DNA of 64,000 nt from Rhodomicrobium sp. Az07 (GTDB lineage Bacteria > Pseudomonadota > Alphaproteobacteria > Rhizobiales > Rhodomicrobiaceae): positions 50,441-114,440 of the forward strand of contig NZ_JAHFZG010000012.1 of assembly GCF_018619475.1 (NCBI RefSeq). The letters run 5' to 3'. The translations under genes and the position numbers were made by a program. Below, piece by piece: positions 54,517 through 63,893 of the stretch. Each line of letters begins with the position of its first letter. Positions within the stretch are counted from its first letter, which is position 1. The notes beneath the pieces are model-generated. The model searched no databases and had not been told where the DNA came from. It saw only the letters and a list, made by a program, of their open reading frames with translations.

Positions 54517-56055
54517 TCAAGCCTTTGGTAGATGCGCCTCGTACCACGCCTTGAGGTCGCCGAGGGCGGGATGCGCGAGGTTCCGCCACAGGTAGCGGCA
54601 GATGCGCGGCAGATGCGCGAGATAGCCATGCTTGCCGTCGCGCATCGAGAGGCGGGCGAAGATGCCGAGGATCTTCGTGTTACGCTCGGCGCCGAGGATG
54701 GCGTAGGCGCGGGCGAATGCGGCGGCATCGAAGGCGGGATCGGCGGCAGCGGCGGCCTCGCAATAGCGCGCATAAAGGGAGCGCTCGACCGCTTCCGGCA
54801 CGTCGAGCCGCGCGTCCTGCAACAGCGAAACGAGATCGTAGGCCGCATGCGTCCACACCGCGTCCTGAAAATCGATGACGCCGAGCCGCTTGAGGCCGTC
54901 GCGCTCGCGGCACAGAAGCAGGTTCGGCGAGTGATAATCGCGAAGCGCGACGCTTTTCGGCTGCGTGTCGAGCCAGTCGAGATGCGGCGTCCATGCCGCG
55001 ACGAAGGACCGCGCCATCTCGGCCGGATCGGCGGCTACCGGCTCAAGCCGGAAATACCATTGCAGCAAGAGGTCGAGTTCCACGTCGATCGCTTCGCGGT
55101 CGAAGGCGGGAACGTCGTAGAAGCCGCCGCCGGAAACGGGCAGCGCGCGCGGCATGCCCGATGCTCGGATCGCGGACAGGCCATCCACCGCCAGTTCATA
55201 AAGCGGCTCCAGCGGTTCGCCCGCAGCGATCAGGTCGCCGAACACCGCGTCGCCGAGATCTTCCACCAGATAAAGCCCGGCGTCTCTGTCCGAAGCCGTG
55301 ACGGCGGGCGCGGACAGCCCCGCACGCTCTCGCAGCCAGTCGGAAACCGCGATGAACGGCGTCCCCTCGCGCGCGAGATGGGCGATGGCGCAATAAGGGC
55401 GCCCGTTGCGGATCGGCGGGCCGTCGCTCTGCGTGGGCCAATCCATGAGCATCGCCGTCTCGCCCGCCCGCGAAAGGCGCAGGAACTGCCGCGCCGAGGC
55501 GTCGCCGCGCAAGCCGAGGCAGCGCGCGCCGTCCCAGCCGCACCGCGCGAGAAAAGCTTCGATCTGGCGAAACCGCGCGAGCTTCCTTTCCCACGCGCCG
55601 AAGCCGGTGAGCGTGACGCGGCGCGTTGTGCCTTCGCCTTCGATGCGCACATCCAGCCGGTCGTTGGGAAGCAAGCCCGCGACGATGTCCGGCCATTCGA
55701 CCACCACCGCCGCCGTCTGGCACATCTCCGCGAAGCCGATTTCTTCCTCGTCGCCGGGATGGAGCCGGTACAGGTCGCAGTGATAGACGGTGCGACGCGG
55801 CGTTTCGTAGGCGTGGACGATCTGATAGGTGGGGCTGGTCGCCGCTTCGGTGACGCCGAGCGCGGCAAGCAAACCTTGCGCGAAGGTGGTCTTGCCCGCC
55901 CCGAGATCGCCGGTCAGCGTGACGGCATCGCGCTCCGAGACGAAGGCCGAAAGACGGCTCGCCAGCGCCTGCAAAGCCTCCGCGCTATCGATTTCCCACA
56001 CAGGCAACCCCTTCCGTTTCTTCCGCCGAACGGTCCTTCTACGTCCGTCCAGCAT
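54517..56055 (-). CDS. tsaE: TsaE - aminoglycoside-phosphotransferase-like kinase fusion
   Basis: A 512-residue fusion. Residues about 10-150 are TsaE, the ATPase needed for the t6A tRNA modification, with Walker A TGDLGAGKTTFAQG and TSPTYQIVHAYE. The rest is a phosphotransferase of the APH/AmgK class: catalytic loop RDYHSPNLLL and metal-binding IDFQDAVW. AmgK-type kinases phosphorylate N-acetylmuramate and N-acetylglucosamine in cell-wall recycling; substrate here is inferred. The fusion is known from other alphaproteobacteria. I use the ATG at 56055; an in-frame TTG at 56064 is possible. Confidence 0.88.
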   Translation of the reverse strand: MLDGRRRTVRRKKRKGLPVWEIDSAEALQALASRLSAFVSERDAVTLTGDLGAGKTTFAQGLLAALGVTEAATSPTYQIVHAYETPRRTVYHCDLYRLHPGDEEEIGFAEMCQTAAVVVEWPDIVAGLLPNDRLDVRIEGEGTTRRVTLTGFGAWERKLARFRQIEAFLARCGWDGARCLGLRGDASARQFLRLSRAGETAMLMDWPTQSDGPPIRNGRPYCAIAHLAREGTPFIAVSDWLRERAGLSAPAVTASDRDAGLYLVEDLGDAVFGDLIAAGEPLEPLYELAVDGLSAIRASGMPRALPVSGGGFYDVPAFDREAIDVELDLLLQWYFRLEPVAADPAEMARSFVAAWTPHLDWLDTQPKSVALRDYHSPNLLLCRERDGLKRLGVIDFQDAVWTHAAYDLVSLLQDARLDVPEAVERSLYARYCEAAAAADPAFDAAAFARAYAILGAERNTKILGIFARLSMRDGKHGYLAHLPRICRYLWRNLAHPALGDLKAWYEAHLPKA

Positions 56056-56181
56056 CGTGGTCAAAATCGGGACGCGAACCCGATGCGGAAAGGTTTCTGT
56101 GGAGTCCGGAGAGGCGGACCGTTATCGAACGCCGCGTGTTCCAGCAAGACTGAAAGGCGCATGCCGAACCGCGAGGTCGAT

Positions 56182-56424
56182 ATGACGAAAGTCCTTTATG
56201 AAGTTGTGGAGCATGATGGCGGCTGGGCCTACAAGGCTGAAGGCGTCTTCTCCGAGCCGTTCCCCACGAAAGAAGCGGCTGTTGCGGCGGCCGATCTGGC
56301 GGCTCGCGAGCAGCGTATCTCGGGCACATCGCAGGATATCGAGTTCGAGGACGAGTCCGGCCGCTGGCATCGTGAGTTCGAGCCTGGGACCGACCGCCCC
56401 GAGACCGATGTCACGGTGAAATAG
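56182..56424 (+). CDS. Small DUF2188-like protein
   Basis: An 80-residue protein. YEVVEHDGGWAYKAEGVFSEPFPTKEAAVAAA is the layout of DUF2188-type proteins (a beta hairpin with W, then a helix). Function unknown. GAGG lies five bases before the ATG used; an in-frame ATG at 56161 would add seven residues. It is divergent from tsaE. Confidence 0.7.
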   Translation: MTKVLYEVVEHDGGWAYKAEGVFSEPFPTKEAAVAAADLAAREQRISGTSQDIEFEDESGRWHREFEPGTDRPETDVTVK

Positions 56425-56494
56425 CGGCCGCGTCGCGCACCCGACCGCCCGGAGATGCTATCGGCCGTCAATGCGGGCTTGCGCCCGCATCCCG

Positions 56495-56761
56495 TCAGGC
56501 TTGACCGACCGCAGGCGCGGACGGGTTGGCTTTGCCGTCGGTCACGCGCGAAAGATCCTTGGCGATCTGACGCATGGTGCGAACCTGACCTACCTTGGCG
56601 CTCAGTACATACTGCCAGTCGTGGTAGCTTTCGCGGATCTGAAATTCTTCATACAGCGTCGAAAGCCGCTGGGCCGCCTTCGCGGCGGCGTTCTGGAGGT
56701 TGGATATTTCTTCCTCCGCGCGGGCCAGCCGCTCGCGCAACATGGTGTCGTCTCTCGTCAT
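56495..56761 (-). CDS. Small coiled-coil protein, unknown
   Basis: An 88-residue protein, mainly helical, with heptad-like spacing in RERLARAEEEISNLQNAAAK (about residues 9-28) and an aromatic patch FQIRESYHDWQYVLSA. The ATG at 56761 follows a strong GGGAGG site, which supports it as real. No family recognised. Confidence 0.6.
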   Translation of the reverse strand: MTRDDTMLRERLARAEEEISNLQNAAAKAAQRLSTLYEEFQIRESYHDWQYVLSAKVGQVRTMRQIAKDLSRVTDGKANPSAPAVGQA

Positions 56762-56934
56762 CAATGCCTCCCTTGTTTTTCTTCCTTGAGGCGCACGTTC
56801 CTTCGTGGGAGCGTGTCTTTTCAAGACTATAGCGCGAAGAGGTGCATGATTTGCTACGCTACTTTCGATGCAACGGCGAATAGCTGTGGAGTTGTGGTCG
56901 GAAATCCTCAGCCGAAGTCACGTCTTGTTGAAAG

Positions 56935-56967
56935 CAGAAACGAAAGTGGCCGGGCGAACCCGGCCAC
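56935..56967 (-). terminator. Intrinsic terminator of the rocD operon
   Basis: A perfect nine-base stem GTGGCCGGG/CCCGGCCAC (56946-56954 with 56959-56967) with a CGAA loop, followed on the minus strand by TTTCGTTTC. It lies 40 bases past the rocD stop. Confidence 0.75.
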
Positions 56968-57006
56968 GCGATTGATAGTGAGGCGGCAAGAGCCGCAACC
57001 GCAGCT

Positions 57007-58242
57007 CTACGCCAGCACGGCGGCGAATTTCACCAGCGCCTGATCGACTTCTGCGCGCTTGATGATGAGCGGCGGCGACACGCGGATCGTGTGCTCCTTC
57101 GTGTCCTTGCAGAGGATGCCGCGATGCTTCAGCGCCGCGCAGTAACGGCGCGCGCCGCCCGCGTCCGGGTGCAGTTCGATGGCCATCATCAGGCCGCGCC
57201 CGCGGACCTCCTTCACCACATGGCTGTTGATCGCGTTGAGGCCCTCGCGGAAATACGCGCCCATCGCGGCCGAGTTCTCGACCATGCCTTCTTCGGTTAC
57301 GACGCGGAGCGCCGCGCGTGCGACCGCGCAGGCGAGCGGGTTCCCGCCGAAAGTGCTGCCGTGCTCGCCGGGCTTCAGCACGCCCATGATGCGCGACGTC
57401 GAGAGCACCGCCGACACGGGATAGAACCCGCCGGAAAGACCCTTGCCGAGCAGCGTCATGTCGCTTTCGACGCCCTCATGCTCTTCCGCGAGCAGCTTGC
57501 CCGTTCGGCCGAGGCCGGTCTGGATCTCATCGAGGATGAAGACGACCCTTTCCCGCGTGCAAAGCTCGCGCGCGGCCTTCACGTAACCGGGCGGCGGAAT
57601 GATCACGCCAGCCTCGCCCTGGATCGGCTCCATGAGCACGGCGACTGTGTTCGGCGTGACCGCGTCTTCAAGCGCCTCGATGTCGGCGAAGGGGATGATC
57701 CTGAACCCCGGCGTGAACGGGCCGAAGCCTTCACGCGCTGTCTCATCGGTCGAGAAGCTGACGACGGTGGTCGTGCGGCCATGGAAGTTCTTGTCGAAGA
57801 CGATAATCTCGGCCTTGTCCTGCGGCACGCCCTTGACCGTGTAGCCCCACTTGCGGACGATCTTGATCGCCGTTTCGACCGCTTCCGCGCCTGTGTTCAT
57901 CGGCAGCACGCGATGCGACCGCGTGAGCTTGCACAGTTCTTCGAAGAAGGGCGCGAGCTGATCGTTGCGGAAGGCGCGGGACGTGAGCGTGAGCTTGCCC
58001 GACTGCTCGATGAGCGCCTCGCGGATTTTCGGATGGCAATGGCCCTGATTGACGGCGGAATAGCCCGAGAGACAATCGAGATAGCGGTTCCCCTCGACGT
58101 CCCAGACCCATACGCCTTCGCCCCGGCTCAACACCACGTCGAGCGGTTTGTAGTTGGTCGCGCCGAACTCGTTTTCGGTCGCGATGAAATCGTGGGCCGA
58201 GGAGAAGCTGCGCGCCGGAGCGAATGCGGTGTCGAACGTCAT
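57007..58242 (-). CDS. rocD: Ornithine aminotransferase
   Basis: A 411-residue class III PLP aminotransferase turning ornithine and 2-oxoglutarate into glutamate 5-semialdehyde and glutamate. [21 protein letters not shown] near the N-terminus, the aspartate motif [15 protein letters not shown] and the PLP lysine in [15 protein letters not shown] are typical of RocD. It overlaps the upstream arginine-deiminase-like gene by four bases, so ornithine is probably delivered by that enzyme. Confidence 0.93.
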   Translation of the reverse strand: MTFDTAFAPARSFSSAHDFIATENEFGATNYKPLDVVLSRGEGVWVWDVEGNRYLDCLSGYSAVNQGHCHPKIREALIEQSGKLTLTSRAFRNDQLAPFFEELCKLTRSHRVLPMNTGAEAVETAIKIVRKWGYTVKGVPQDKAEIIVFDKNFHGRTTTVVSFSTDETAREGFGPFTPGFRIIPFADIEALEDAVTPNTVAVLMEPIQGEAGVIIPPPGYVKAARELCTRERVVFILDEIQTGLGRTGKLLAEEHEGVESDMTLLGKGLSGGFYPVSAVLSTSRIMGVLKPGEHGSTFGGNPLACAVARAALRVVTEEGMVENSAAMGAYFREGLNAINSHVVKEVRGRGLMMAIELHPDAGGARRYCAALKHRGILCKDTKEHTIRVSPPLIIKRAEVDQALVKFAAVLA

Positions 58243-59126
58243 GGAGTTTCACCTCTGTTGGTTGTTGCCGATGCGGATTTCAGATCGAGCCGGAGCGTCA
58301 TGCAGTAAGCGCCGCCGCCGGACATGATGAAGGGGCGCAGCTTGAGCGGAACGACGGAATAGCCGCGCTCGCGAAGCTCGTCGGCGAGGCGGGCGGTCGG
58401 CTCCGCCATGACGATGTCGCGCCCGATATTGACCGCGTTCACGGCGAAGCGCGCCGCGTCCTCGTCGCTCGCCTCGATGCGCTTGTCGGCCGCAACGTGA
58501 TCGCGGATGACCGACAGCGAAGCCTTCGAGAACGCTTTCGGGTAATATAGAACCTCTCCGCCGCTCAAAGGCACGAAACAAGTGTCGAGATGGTAAAAGC
58601 GGCCGGAGACCAGTTCGAGCGGCTTGACCGGAACATTGAAGAAATCGCGAAGCACATCGCCTGCTTCATGCGAGGAACGCGGACCGAAGCCGGTCCAGAA
58701 AAACTGACGATTCACGTCGAAGATCGCGTCGCCCGCGCCTTCCTGCCAATAACCCTTCGGCATCTGGCTGACATCTTCGAAGGTGCCTTCGTCCTTCAGC
58801 CGCGCGAATGCTTCGAGGAAATGGCGTTCCTCGCCCTGCCGCTCGGGATAGCGGAAGCGCGCGGCCATCACGCGGCGGTCGAGGACGACGGCGGCGTTCG
58901 CGGGGAAAACCATGTCCGGCAGGCCCGGCGCGCCGTCGATATGAACCACCCGCGCGCCCGTCTGCCTTAACGCTTCGGCCAAAGATGCGGCAGCGTGCCG
59001 CGCTTCTGCCCGATTTTTGACCTCATCCCTGCGCCATTCCTCTGGCGTCATCCAGGGATTGATCTTGTACGACACCTCGAAATGGCTGTCGTCGGTCATT
59101 AAAAAGGTTGGCGTTTTTGGCATCAT
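58239..59126 (-). CDS. Arginine deiminase/dimethylargininase-superfamily hydrolase
   Basis: A 295-residue pentein-fold enzyme. The substrate-binding motif [12 protein letters not shown] (about residue 71), the catalytic histidine in [12 protein letters not shown] (about 192) and the C-terminal cysteine in GGGAYCMTL fit guanidine-modifying hydrolases. Candidate reactions are arginine to ornithine directly (as for cyanobacterial ArgZ) or removal of a guanidine-derived group. Overlap with rocD supports ornithine as the product. The exact reaction cannot be told from sequence. Confidence 0.8.
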   Translation of the reverse strand: MMPKTPTFLMTDDSHFEVSYKINPWMTPEEWRRDEVKNRAEARHAAASLAEALRQTGARVVHIDGAPGLPDMVFPANAAVVLDRRVMAARFRYPERQGEERHFLEAFARLKDEGTFEDVSQMPKGYWQEGAGDAIFDVNRQFFWTGFGPRSSHEAGDVLRDFFNVPVKPLELVSGRFYHLDTCFVPLSGGEVLYYPKAFSKASLSVIRDHVAADKRIEASDEDAARFAVNAVNIGRDIVMAEPTARLADELRERGYSVVPLKLRPFIMSGGGAYCMTLRLDLKSASATTNRGETP

Positions 59127-59261
59127 GCCTCTCGCGACGATTCACATGCAAGTTCCATGCAAATTATCGCCGTTGACCTTCCCAGTCTAAAGGAGGCAAG
59201 TTGCGCGAAACGTTCGAAAAAGCTGACAAAGTGCAGGCGCGTCTTAGCAAAGTGTCAGATC

Positions 59262-59690
59262 ATGCCTCTTGATGAGACTAACCGGCGACTGATCGCCCTC
59301 CTGCGCGAGAATGCGCGCATGCCCGTCGCGACCCTCGCCGCGATTCTCGGCCTCAGCCGCGCGACGGTGCAGAACCGCATCGACCGGCTTGTGCATGACG
59401 GCGTGATTACCGGCTTCACGGTGACGCTGCGCCAAGAAGCGGAGCCGGACGCCGTTTGCGCAATCATGCTGATTCAGGTGGAAGGCGAGAAATCCGAGCA
59501 CATCTACAAGGCGCTGCGCGGCTTCCCCGAAGCGGTCGCGATTCACACGACCAACGGGCGCTGGGATTTTGTTGTGGAGTTGCGCACGCCCGATCTCGAA
59601 AGCTTCGACCGCGTGCTGCGCCGCATCCGCGAGTTGAAGGGAATATCAAGCTCCGAAACGAGCCTGCTTCTGTCGAGTCACCGGCGATAG
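59262..59690 (+). CDS. Lrp/AsnC family transcriptional regulator
   Basis: A 142-residue regulator: N-terminal helix-turn-helix (LDETNRRLIALLRENARMPV, LGLSRATVQNRIDRL) and C-terminal RAM ligand-binding domain. It is divergent from the arginine/ornithine operon, with about 135 bases between start codons, and most likely controls it in response to arginine or ornithine (AruR/PutR-like role, inferred). Confidence 0.9.
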   Translation: MPLDETNRRLIALLRENARMPVATLAAILGLSRATVQNRIDRLVHDGVITGFTVTLRQEAEPDAVCAIMLIQVEGEKSEHIYKALRGFPEAVAIHTTNGRWDFVVELRTPDLESFDRVLRRIRELKGISSSETSLLLSSHRR

Positions 59691-59736
59691 AGCATGACCG
59701 TAAAAGTGGAGGCCGTTATACGATAAGATCATGCTC
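59690..59736. repeat. Extragenic palindrome of Rhizobiales type
   Basis: GAGCATGA (59690-59697) and TCATGCTC (59729-59736) face each other around a 31-base spacer with GTAAAAGTGGAGGCCGTTAT. The arms, the AAAAGTGG core and the following CAAACAAGAGCTTAA match a dispersed intergenic palindrome that I know from Rhizobiales genomes. It sits between convergent genes and its first base is the last base of the Lrp-type stop codon. Confidence 0.65.
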
Positions 59737-59764
59737 AAACAAGAGCTTAAGCGAGCGTTGCCGA

Positions 59765-59983
59765 TCAGAACCGGACTTGCCGCGTCGCTGCTTTCGCGCG
59801 GGGCTTTTTCGTGACCACCGGCTGCTGCGCTTCCATTTCGAGGCGCGCCTGACGCAGCTTCTCGATCTTGGCCACGCGGAGTGCGCTCTCGGAATCGATG
59901 ATGGCGCGAGCTGCGGTGTTGGTCATATCCGCCTTTGTCTGCGGCTTGCGCGGCGGCGCGAACAATGTGTCTTTCGTGATCAT
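59765..59983 (-). CDS. Small basic protein, unknown
   Basis: A 72-residue protein rich in Lys, Arg and Ala (C-terminus TKKPRAKAATRQVRF) with a helical middle (ALRVAKIEKLRQARLEMEAQ). AAGGA lies ten bases before the ATG. It is the gene after cspA on the same strand, separated by a terminator. Composition suggests nucleic-acid binding, but this is only a guess. Confidence 0.55.
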   Translation of the reverse strand: MITKDTLFAPPRKPQTKADMTNTAARAIIDSESALRVAKIEKLRQARLEMEAQQPVVTKKPRAKAATRQVRF

Positions 59984-60002
59984 GAGTTTTCTTTCCTTAA
60001 GA

Positions 60003-60032
60003 GTGCAAAAGGCCGGGCGAGAGCCCAGCCTT
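60003..60032 (-). terminator. Intrinsic terminator after the cold-shock gene
   Basis: GGCTGGGC-TCTC-GCCCGGCC (60011-60018 with 60023-60030; one G-T type mismatch) followed on the minus strand by TTTTGCAC. Confidence 0.7.
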
Positions 60033-60075
60033 CCGCTATTTCTGCTGCTTTCCAGAGGAAAGCCGAAGGCGAGCA

Positions 60076-60285
60076 TTACGCAGCCTGAAGATTTTCCGCG
60101 GAGCTTTTGCCCGAACGGTTGTCACGCACGATCTCGAACGAAAGCTTCTGGCCTTCGGTGATTGTGCGCATTCCGGCGCGCTCGACTGCGGAGATGTGAA
60201 CGAAGACGTCAGCCGAACCGCTGTCGGGTTGGATGAAGCCATAGCCTTTGTTCACGTTAAAGAATTTCACTGTGCCAGTATTCAT
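60076..60285 (-). CDS. cspA: Cold-shock family protein
   Basis: A 69-residue single-OB-fold protein with both RNA-binding motifs, KGYGFIQPD (RNP1, about residues 13-21) and VFVHISAV (RNP2, about 27-34). It binds single-stranded RNA/DNA and may act as an RNA chaperone or antiterminator. AGGAAAT precedes the ATG. A hairpin terminator follows. Confidence 0.95.
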   Translation of the reverse strand: MNTGTVKFFNVNKGYGFIQPDSGSADVFVHISAVERAGMRTITEGQKLSFEIVRDNRSGKSSAENLQAA

Positions 60286-60595
60286 GACGATTTCCTTTCA
60301 ATCGGTCATAAGTTTTTCCTCGCCGTCCCAACACGGAACAGCGATTGTTCAGGATCGATTTTGGCAGAAAGATCGTCAGGACGCGCTCAGGCGCGGAAAC
60401 AAGCTCAGCAATCAAGATCGATGAAGAGAATATAGCCGTATCCGGTGTCCGAAACAAGGCAATTGGCGAAATAATTCTGTTGAACGACTTTTGGAGCCGC
60501 CAATATTTCCCGAAGCTTGCGGCGACTCCAGCGCTCGCGTGGGCGCAACCGGCGACGGTTGAAATCCGCCCGCGCATCGGCGAAGCTCTGCCGCG
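60286..60595. other. Divergent region between cspA and priA
   Basis: About 310 bases; the part near cspA is AT-rich relative to the surroundings and probably carries the csp promoter and leader. I cannot identify precise elements. Confidence 0.35.
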
Positions 60596-62833
60596 ATGGC
60601 GCCATCCGACCTGCCCCTTTTCGATGCCGACTCGCCCGAGCCGCCCGCTCTCGGCGCGAACACCCGCGCGACGGTGCCGGTGCTGCTGCCGCTCGCGCTC
60701 GATGAGCCTTATACATATGAAGTGCCCGCTGGCGAAGCGCTCGCGCCCGGCGATTTCGTGGTCGTGCCCCTCGGCCCGATAAAGCGCATCGGCGTTGTCT
60801 GGCGCGAGGCGTCGGCGCGCCCGGTCGATCCGAAAAAACTCAAGCCCGTGCTCGCGCGTCTCGACGAGGTGCCGCCGCTGCCGCCGCTGAATCTCGCCTT
60901 CGCGGATTGGGTCGCGCAGTACACGCTCGCGCCGAAGGGCATGGTGCTGCAAATGATGATGAGCGCGCGGCTCGTTTTCGAGGCGGAGGAACCGCGCTTC
61001 GGCTTTCGCAGCGGAAGCGGCGTGCCGTCGCGGATGACTGAGGCGCGGCAGCGGGTGCTGGCCGCCGTGGCGGATGGCGCTGTGTGGTCGAAAAAGCGGT
61101 TGATGGATGCGGCGGGCGTCAGCGCGGCCGTGATCGACGGCCTGGCCGAGGCGGGCGCGCTCATCCGCGCCGAGCTTCCACGCGCGCGCCCTTTCGCTCC
61201 GCGCCCGGACTTCGCTTTCGCCAGCCTCAGCGACGCGCAGCTCAACGCGGCGGGCGCGCTTCAGGAAACCATCGCGGGCGGAGGCTTCTCCGCAACGCTG
61301 CTCGACGGCGTCACCGGCTCCGGCAAGACAGAAGTCTATTTCGAGGCGGTGGCGGAAGCGCTGCGGCACGGCGAACGGCAGGTGCTGATTCTGCTGCCAG
61401 AAATCGCGCTCACGAACCAGTTCCTTGAACGCTTCGAGCGGCGTTTCGGCTGCCGCCCCGGCGAATGGCACTCCGCCGCGTCCCCGAAGGAGCGCGCGCG
61501 CGTCTGGCGGGGCGTGGCGTTGGGCGAGGTGCGCGTGGTATGCGGGGCGCGTTCGGCGCTGTTCCTGCCCTTCGCCGACCTCGGCCTCATCGTGGTGGAC
61601 GAAGAGCACGACGCGTCCTTCAAGCAGGACGACCGCGTGACCTATCAGGCGCGCGACATGGCTGTGGTGCGGGCCTCGCTCGGCAAGATCCCCATTGTGC
61701 TCGCCTCGGCGACGCCATCGGTCGAAAGCATCGTGAACGTGCAGCGCGGGCGCTACCATCATGCGGTGCTGCCGGGCCGCTTCTCGGGCAATGCGCTGCC
61801 CGACGTCGAGGCGGTAGACCTGCGCGCGGTGCCCCCCGAGCGCGGAATGTGGATCAGCGAGCCGCTCATCGGCGCGGTGAACGAGGCACTCGCGAAAGGC
61901 GAACAGGCGCTCCTGTTCCTGAACCGGCGGGGCTATGCACCGCTGACGCTGTGCCGTGCCTGCGGCCATCGCTTCACCTGCCCGCAATGCACCGCCTATC
62001 TCGTGGAGCATCGCCTGCGCGGGCGGCTGATCTGCCATCATTGCGGCTTCTCGCTGCCGTTTCCGAAGACCTGCCCATCCTGCCATGGCGAGGGGACGCT
62101 GGCCGCATCCGGTCCCGGCATCGAGCGCGTGACGGAGGAGGCGCAGAACCGTTGGCCCGAGGCGCGACTCGCGGTGCTGTCGAGCGATCTCGTGCCGTCG
62201 ACGGCGGCACTACGGGAAATCCTGACCCGCATCACGGAAGGCGACGTCGATATCGTCGTCGGCACGCAGCTCGTGTCGAAGGGCCATAACTTCCCGAAAC
62301 TGTCCTTCGTCGGCGTGGTGGACGGCGATCTGAGCCTCGCCACCGCCGACCCGCGCGCAGGCGAACGCACCTTCCAGCTCCTGCATCAGGTGACGGGGCG
62401 CGCGGGCCGCTTCGGCGCGCCGGGGCGCGGGCTGATCCAGACGCATTTCCCCGAGCATCCGGTAATGCGCGCGCTCGTGACGGGGGACCGCGACGCATTC
62501 TATCAGGCGGAAATCGGCTTGCGCGAGGAAGCGGGCTATCCACCGTTCGGACGGCTCGCCGCGCTGATCGTCTCCGGCAAGACGCGCTACGACGCGGAAG
62601 GGTATGCGCGCACACTCGCGCTCGCCGCGCCGGAAGCCTCACGCATTCAGGTGCTGGGGCCGGTCGAGGCGCCGCTCGCGATCATTCGCGGCCTGCACCG
62701 CCAGCGGCTCCTCGTGAAGGCCGCGCGCGAAGCCGACCTTCAGGCGTATTTGCGGGCGTGGCTTGCCAACGCGGATGCGCCGCGCGGCGGCGTCACGCTG
62801 CATATCGATGTCGATCCGCACAGTTTCCTGTAA
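60596..62833 (+). CDS. priA: Primosomal protein N' (replication restart helicase PriA)
   Basis: A 745-residue DEAD-type helicase. The N-terminal 3'-DNA-binding domain (VPVLLPLALDEPYTYEVPAG) is followed by Walker A GVTGSGKTEVYF (about residue 240), DEEHD in motif II (about 340) and the zinc-binding cysteines of the helicase core (CRACGHRFTCPQC, CHHCGF, CPSCHG at about 460-500). Motifs V/VI are in IVVGTQLVSKGHNFP and QVTGRAGR. It reloads the replisome at stalled forks. Confidence 0.95.
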   Translation: MAPSDLPLFDADSPEPPALGANTRATVPVLLPLALDEPYTYEVPAGEALAPGDFVVVPLGPIKRIGVVWREASARPVDPKKLKPVLARLDEVPPLPPLNLAFADWVAQYTLAPKGMVLQMMMSARLVFEAEEPRFGFRSGSGVPSRMTEARQRVLAAVADGAVWSKKRLMDAAGVSAAVIDGLAEAGALIRAELPRARPFAPRPDFAFASLSDAQLNAAGALQETIAGGGFSATLLDGVTGSGKTEVYFEAVAEALRHGERQVLILLPEIALTNQFLERFERRFGCRPGEWHSAASPKERARVWRGVALGEVRVVCGARSALFLPFADLGLIVVDEEHDASFKQDDRVTYQARDMAVVRASLGKIPIVLASATPSVESIVNVQRGRYHHAVLPGRFSGNALPDVEAVDLRAVPPERGMWISEPLIGAVNEALAKGEQALLFLNRRGYAPLTLCRACGHRFTCPQCTAYLVEHRLRGRLICHHCGFSLPFPKTCPSCHGEGTLAASGPGIERVTEEAQNRWPEARLAVLSSDLVPSTAALREILTRITEGDVDIVVGTQLVSKGHNFPKLSFVGVVDGDLSLATADPRAGERTFQLLHQVTGRAGRFGAPGRGLIQTHFPEHPVMRALVTGDRDAFYQAEIGLREEAGYPPFGRLAALIVSGKTRYDAEGYARTLALAAPEASRIQVLGPVEAPLAIIRGLHRQRLLVKAAREADLQAYLRAWLANADAPRGGVTLHIDVDPHSFL

Positions 62834-62842
62834 TTGCGGCGG

Positions 62843-63685
62843 TCAGCCGATTTCAAGACTCGTCAGGCCGAAACAGCGCTCGTTCCGCACATTCGGGACG
62901 CCGCCGGTATACATGCGCGCCGTCTCGAACACCGGCTTCATGCCATACCGTTGCGCAAGCTCGCCGCTGCGAGGATTGGCCTCGGTCGTGTCGAGAAAGA
63001 TCGGCTCGCCTCGAAGCCGCGATGACAGCCCTTCGAACAGCGCGCCCGCGACATGCGCGGCGTCGGCGAAAAGCGGCCCGATCCTGAAACCGGTGCGGCT
63101 TGGGCGCGCGACGGCATACCCCGCCAGGTTGCGGCCGCTCAAGACGCCAAGCGCCACCGCTCGCGGCTGATCGATCCACCGGCGCAGGAGGCGCGCGCGC
63201 GGAGCGGGAAACACGGTAGCGTCATAGCGGCATATCTCGTCAAACTCCACGGTCGACAGATCCACCACACCGGCAGGTTCGGCCCCGCCACCCGTCCCTT
63301 GATAGCGCATGTTGCGGTAGGCGAGCCTGAAGCCGGATTTCCGGTAATTGTCCTGCTGCGCGACGACACCGTCGAGACCGACATTGCGCGTGCCAAGGTG
63401 GGCCATTGCGGTATCCCAAAGCTTGAGGCCGAAACCCCGGCCCCGGTAGGGCGGCCTGACGATATAAAGGCCAAGGAACCCGAAAGCCTCGTCATAGGCG
63501 ACGGCGGAAATGCAGCCGACCGGTTCGCCGTTCAGTTCAGCGAGAAAAAAACCGTAAGGATCGGCTGCATAGAAGCATGACGCATCGTGAAGGCCGGGGT
63601 TCCAGCCTTCCGCGGCGGCCCATTCGAGGGCCATGCCAACGCCGCTTTCCTCCATCCTCCGGACCCTCAATCCCTGAGACGTCAT
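62843..63685 (-). CDS. GNAT-family N-acetyltransferase
   Basis: A 280-residue protein with an N-terminal GNAT domain (acetyl-CoA loop VRPPYRGRGFGLKLW, about residues 78-92) and a C-terminal second domain resembling the Acetyltransf_18 type (GLSSRLRGEPIFLDTTEANPRS). Substrate unknown. I start at the ATG at 63685, with GGGAG upstream; an earlier ATG at 63712 overlaps the terminator at 63711. It converges with priA nine bases away. Confidence 0.82.
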   Translation of the reverse strand: MTSQGLRVRRMEESGVGMALEWAAAEGWNPGLHDASCFYAADPYGFFLAELNGEPVGCISAVAYDEAFGFLGLYIVRPPYRGRGFGLKLWDTAMAHLGTRNVGLDGVVAQQDNYRKSGFRLAYRNMRYQGTGGGAEPAGVVDLSTVEFDEICRYDATVFPAPRARLLRRWIDQPRAVALGVLSGRNLAGYAVARPSRTGFRIGPLFADAAHVAGALFEGLSSRLRGEPIFLDTTEANPRSGELAQRYGMKPVFETARMYTGGVPNVRNERCFGLTSLEIG

Positions 63686-63710
63686 GACCTCGGCTCCCAT
63701 GTCAACGCAC

Positions 63711-63737
63711 AAAAAAACCTGCCCAACCGGGGGCAGG
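63711..63737 (-). terminator. Strong intrinsic terminator, minus strand
   Basis: CCTGCCC/GGGCAGG (63718-63724 with 63731-63737, six-base loop) followed on the minus strand by seven Ts (63717-63711). It lies just upstream of the GNAT start, so it ends a transcript that comes from the right, probably the gene whose tail is seen at 63826-63893. Confidence 0.85.
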
Positions 63738-63825
63738 CTTCTCCTCTCAATAAGCTGCTGCGAGGCGACCGCTTCGCGCGGAACGCTGTTTACGGCCTCG
63801 TGCCCAAATCAGACCCGGCCCGAGG

Positions 63826-63893
63826 CTATAGGTTTCTGTTGTCGATCAGCTTTTCTGCGTCAAACCGAGTCCGATTAAACGCAGGCTGATCTA
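63826..63893 (-). pseudogene. C-terminal end of a gene cut by the IS element
   Basis: Reading leftwards from the IS border at 63893, one frame gives DQPAFNRTRFDAEKLIDNRN(L) and a TAG stop at 63828-63826, about 90 bases before a strong terminator. The peptide looks like a normal protein tail. I do not recognise the family, and so short a piece could be chance. Confidence 0.4.
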
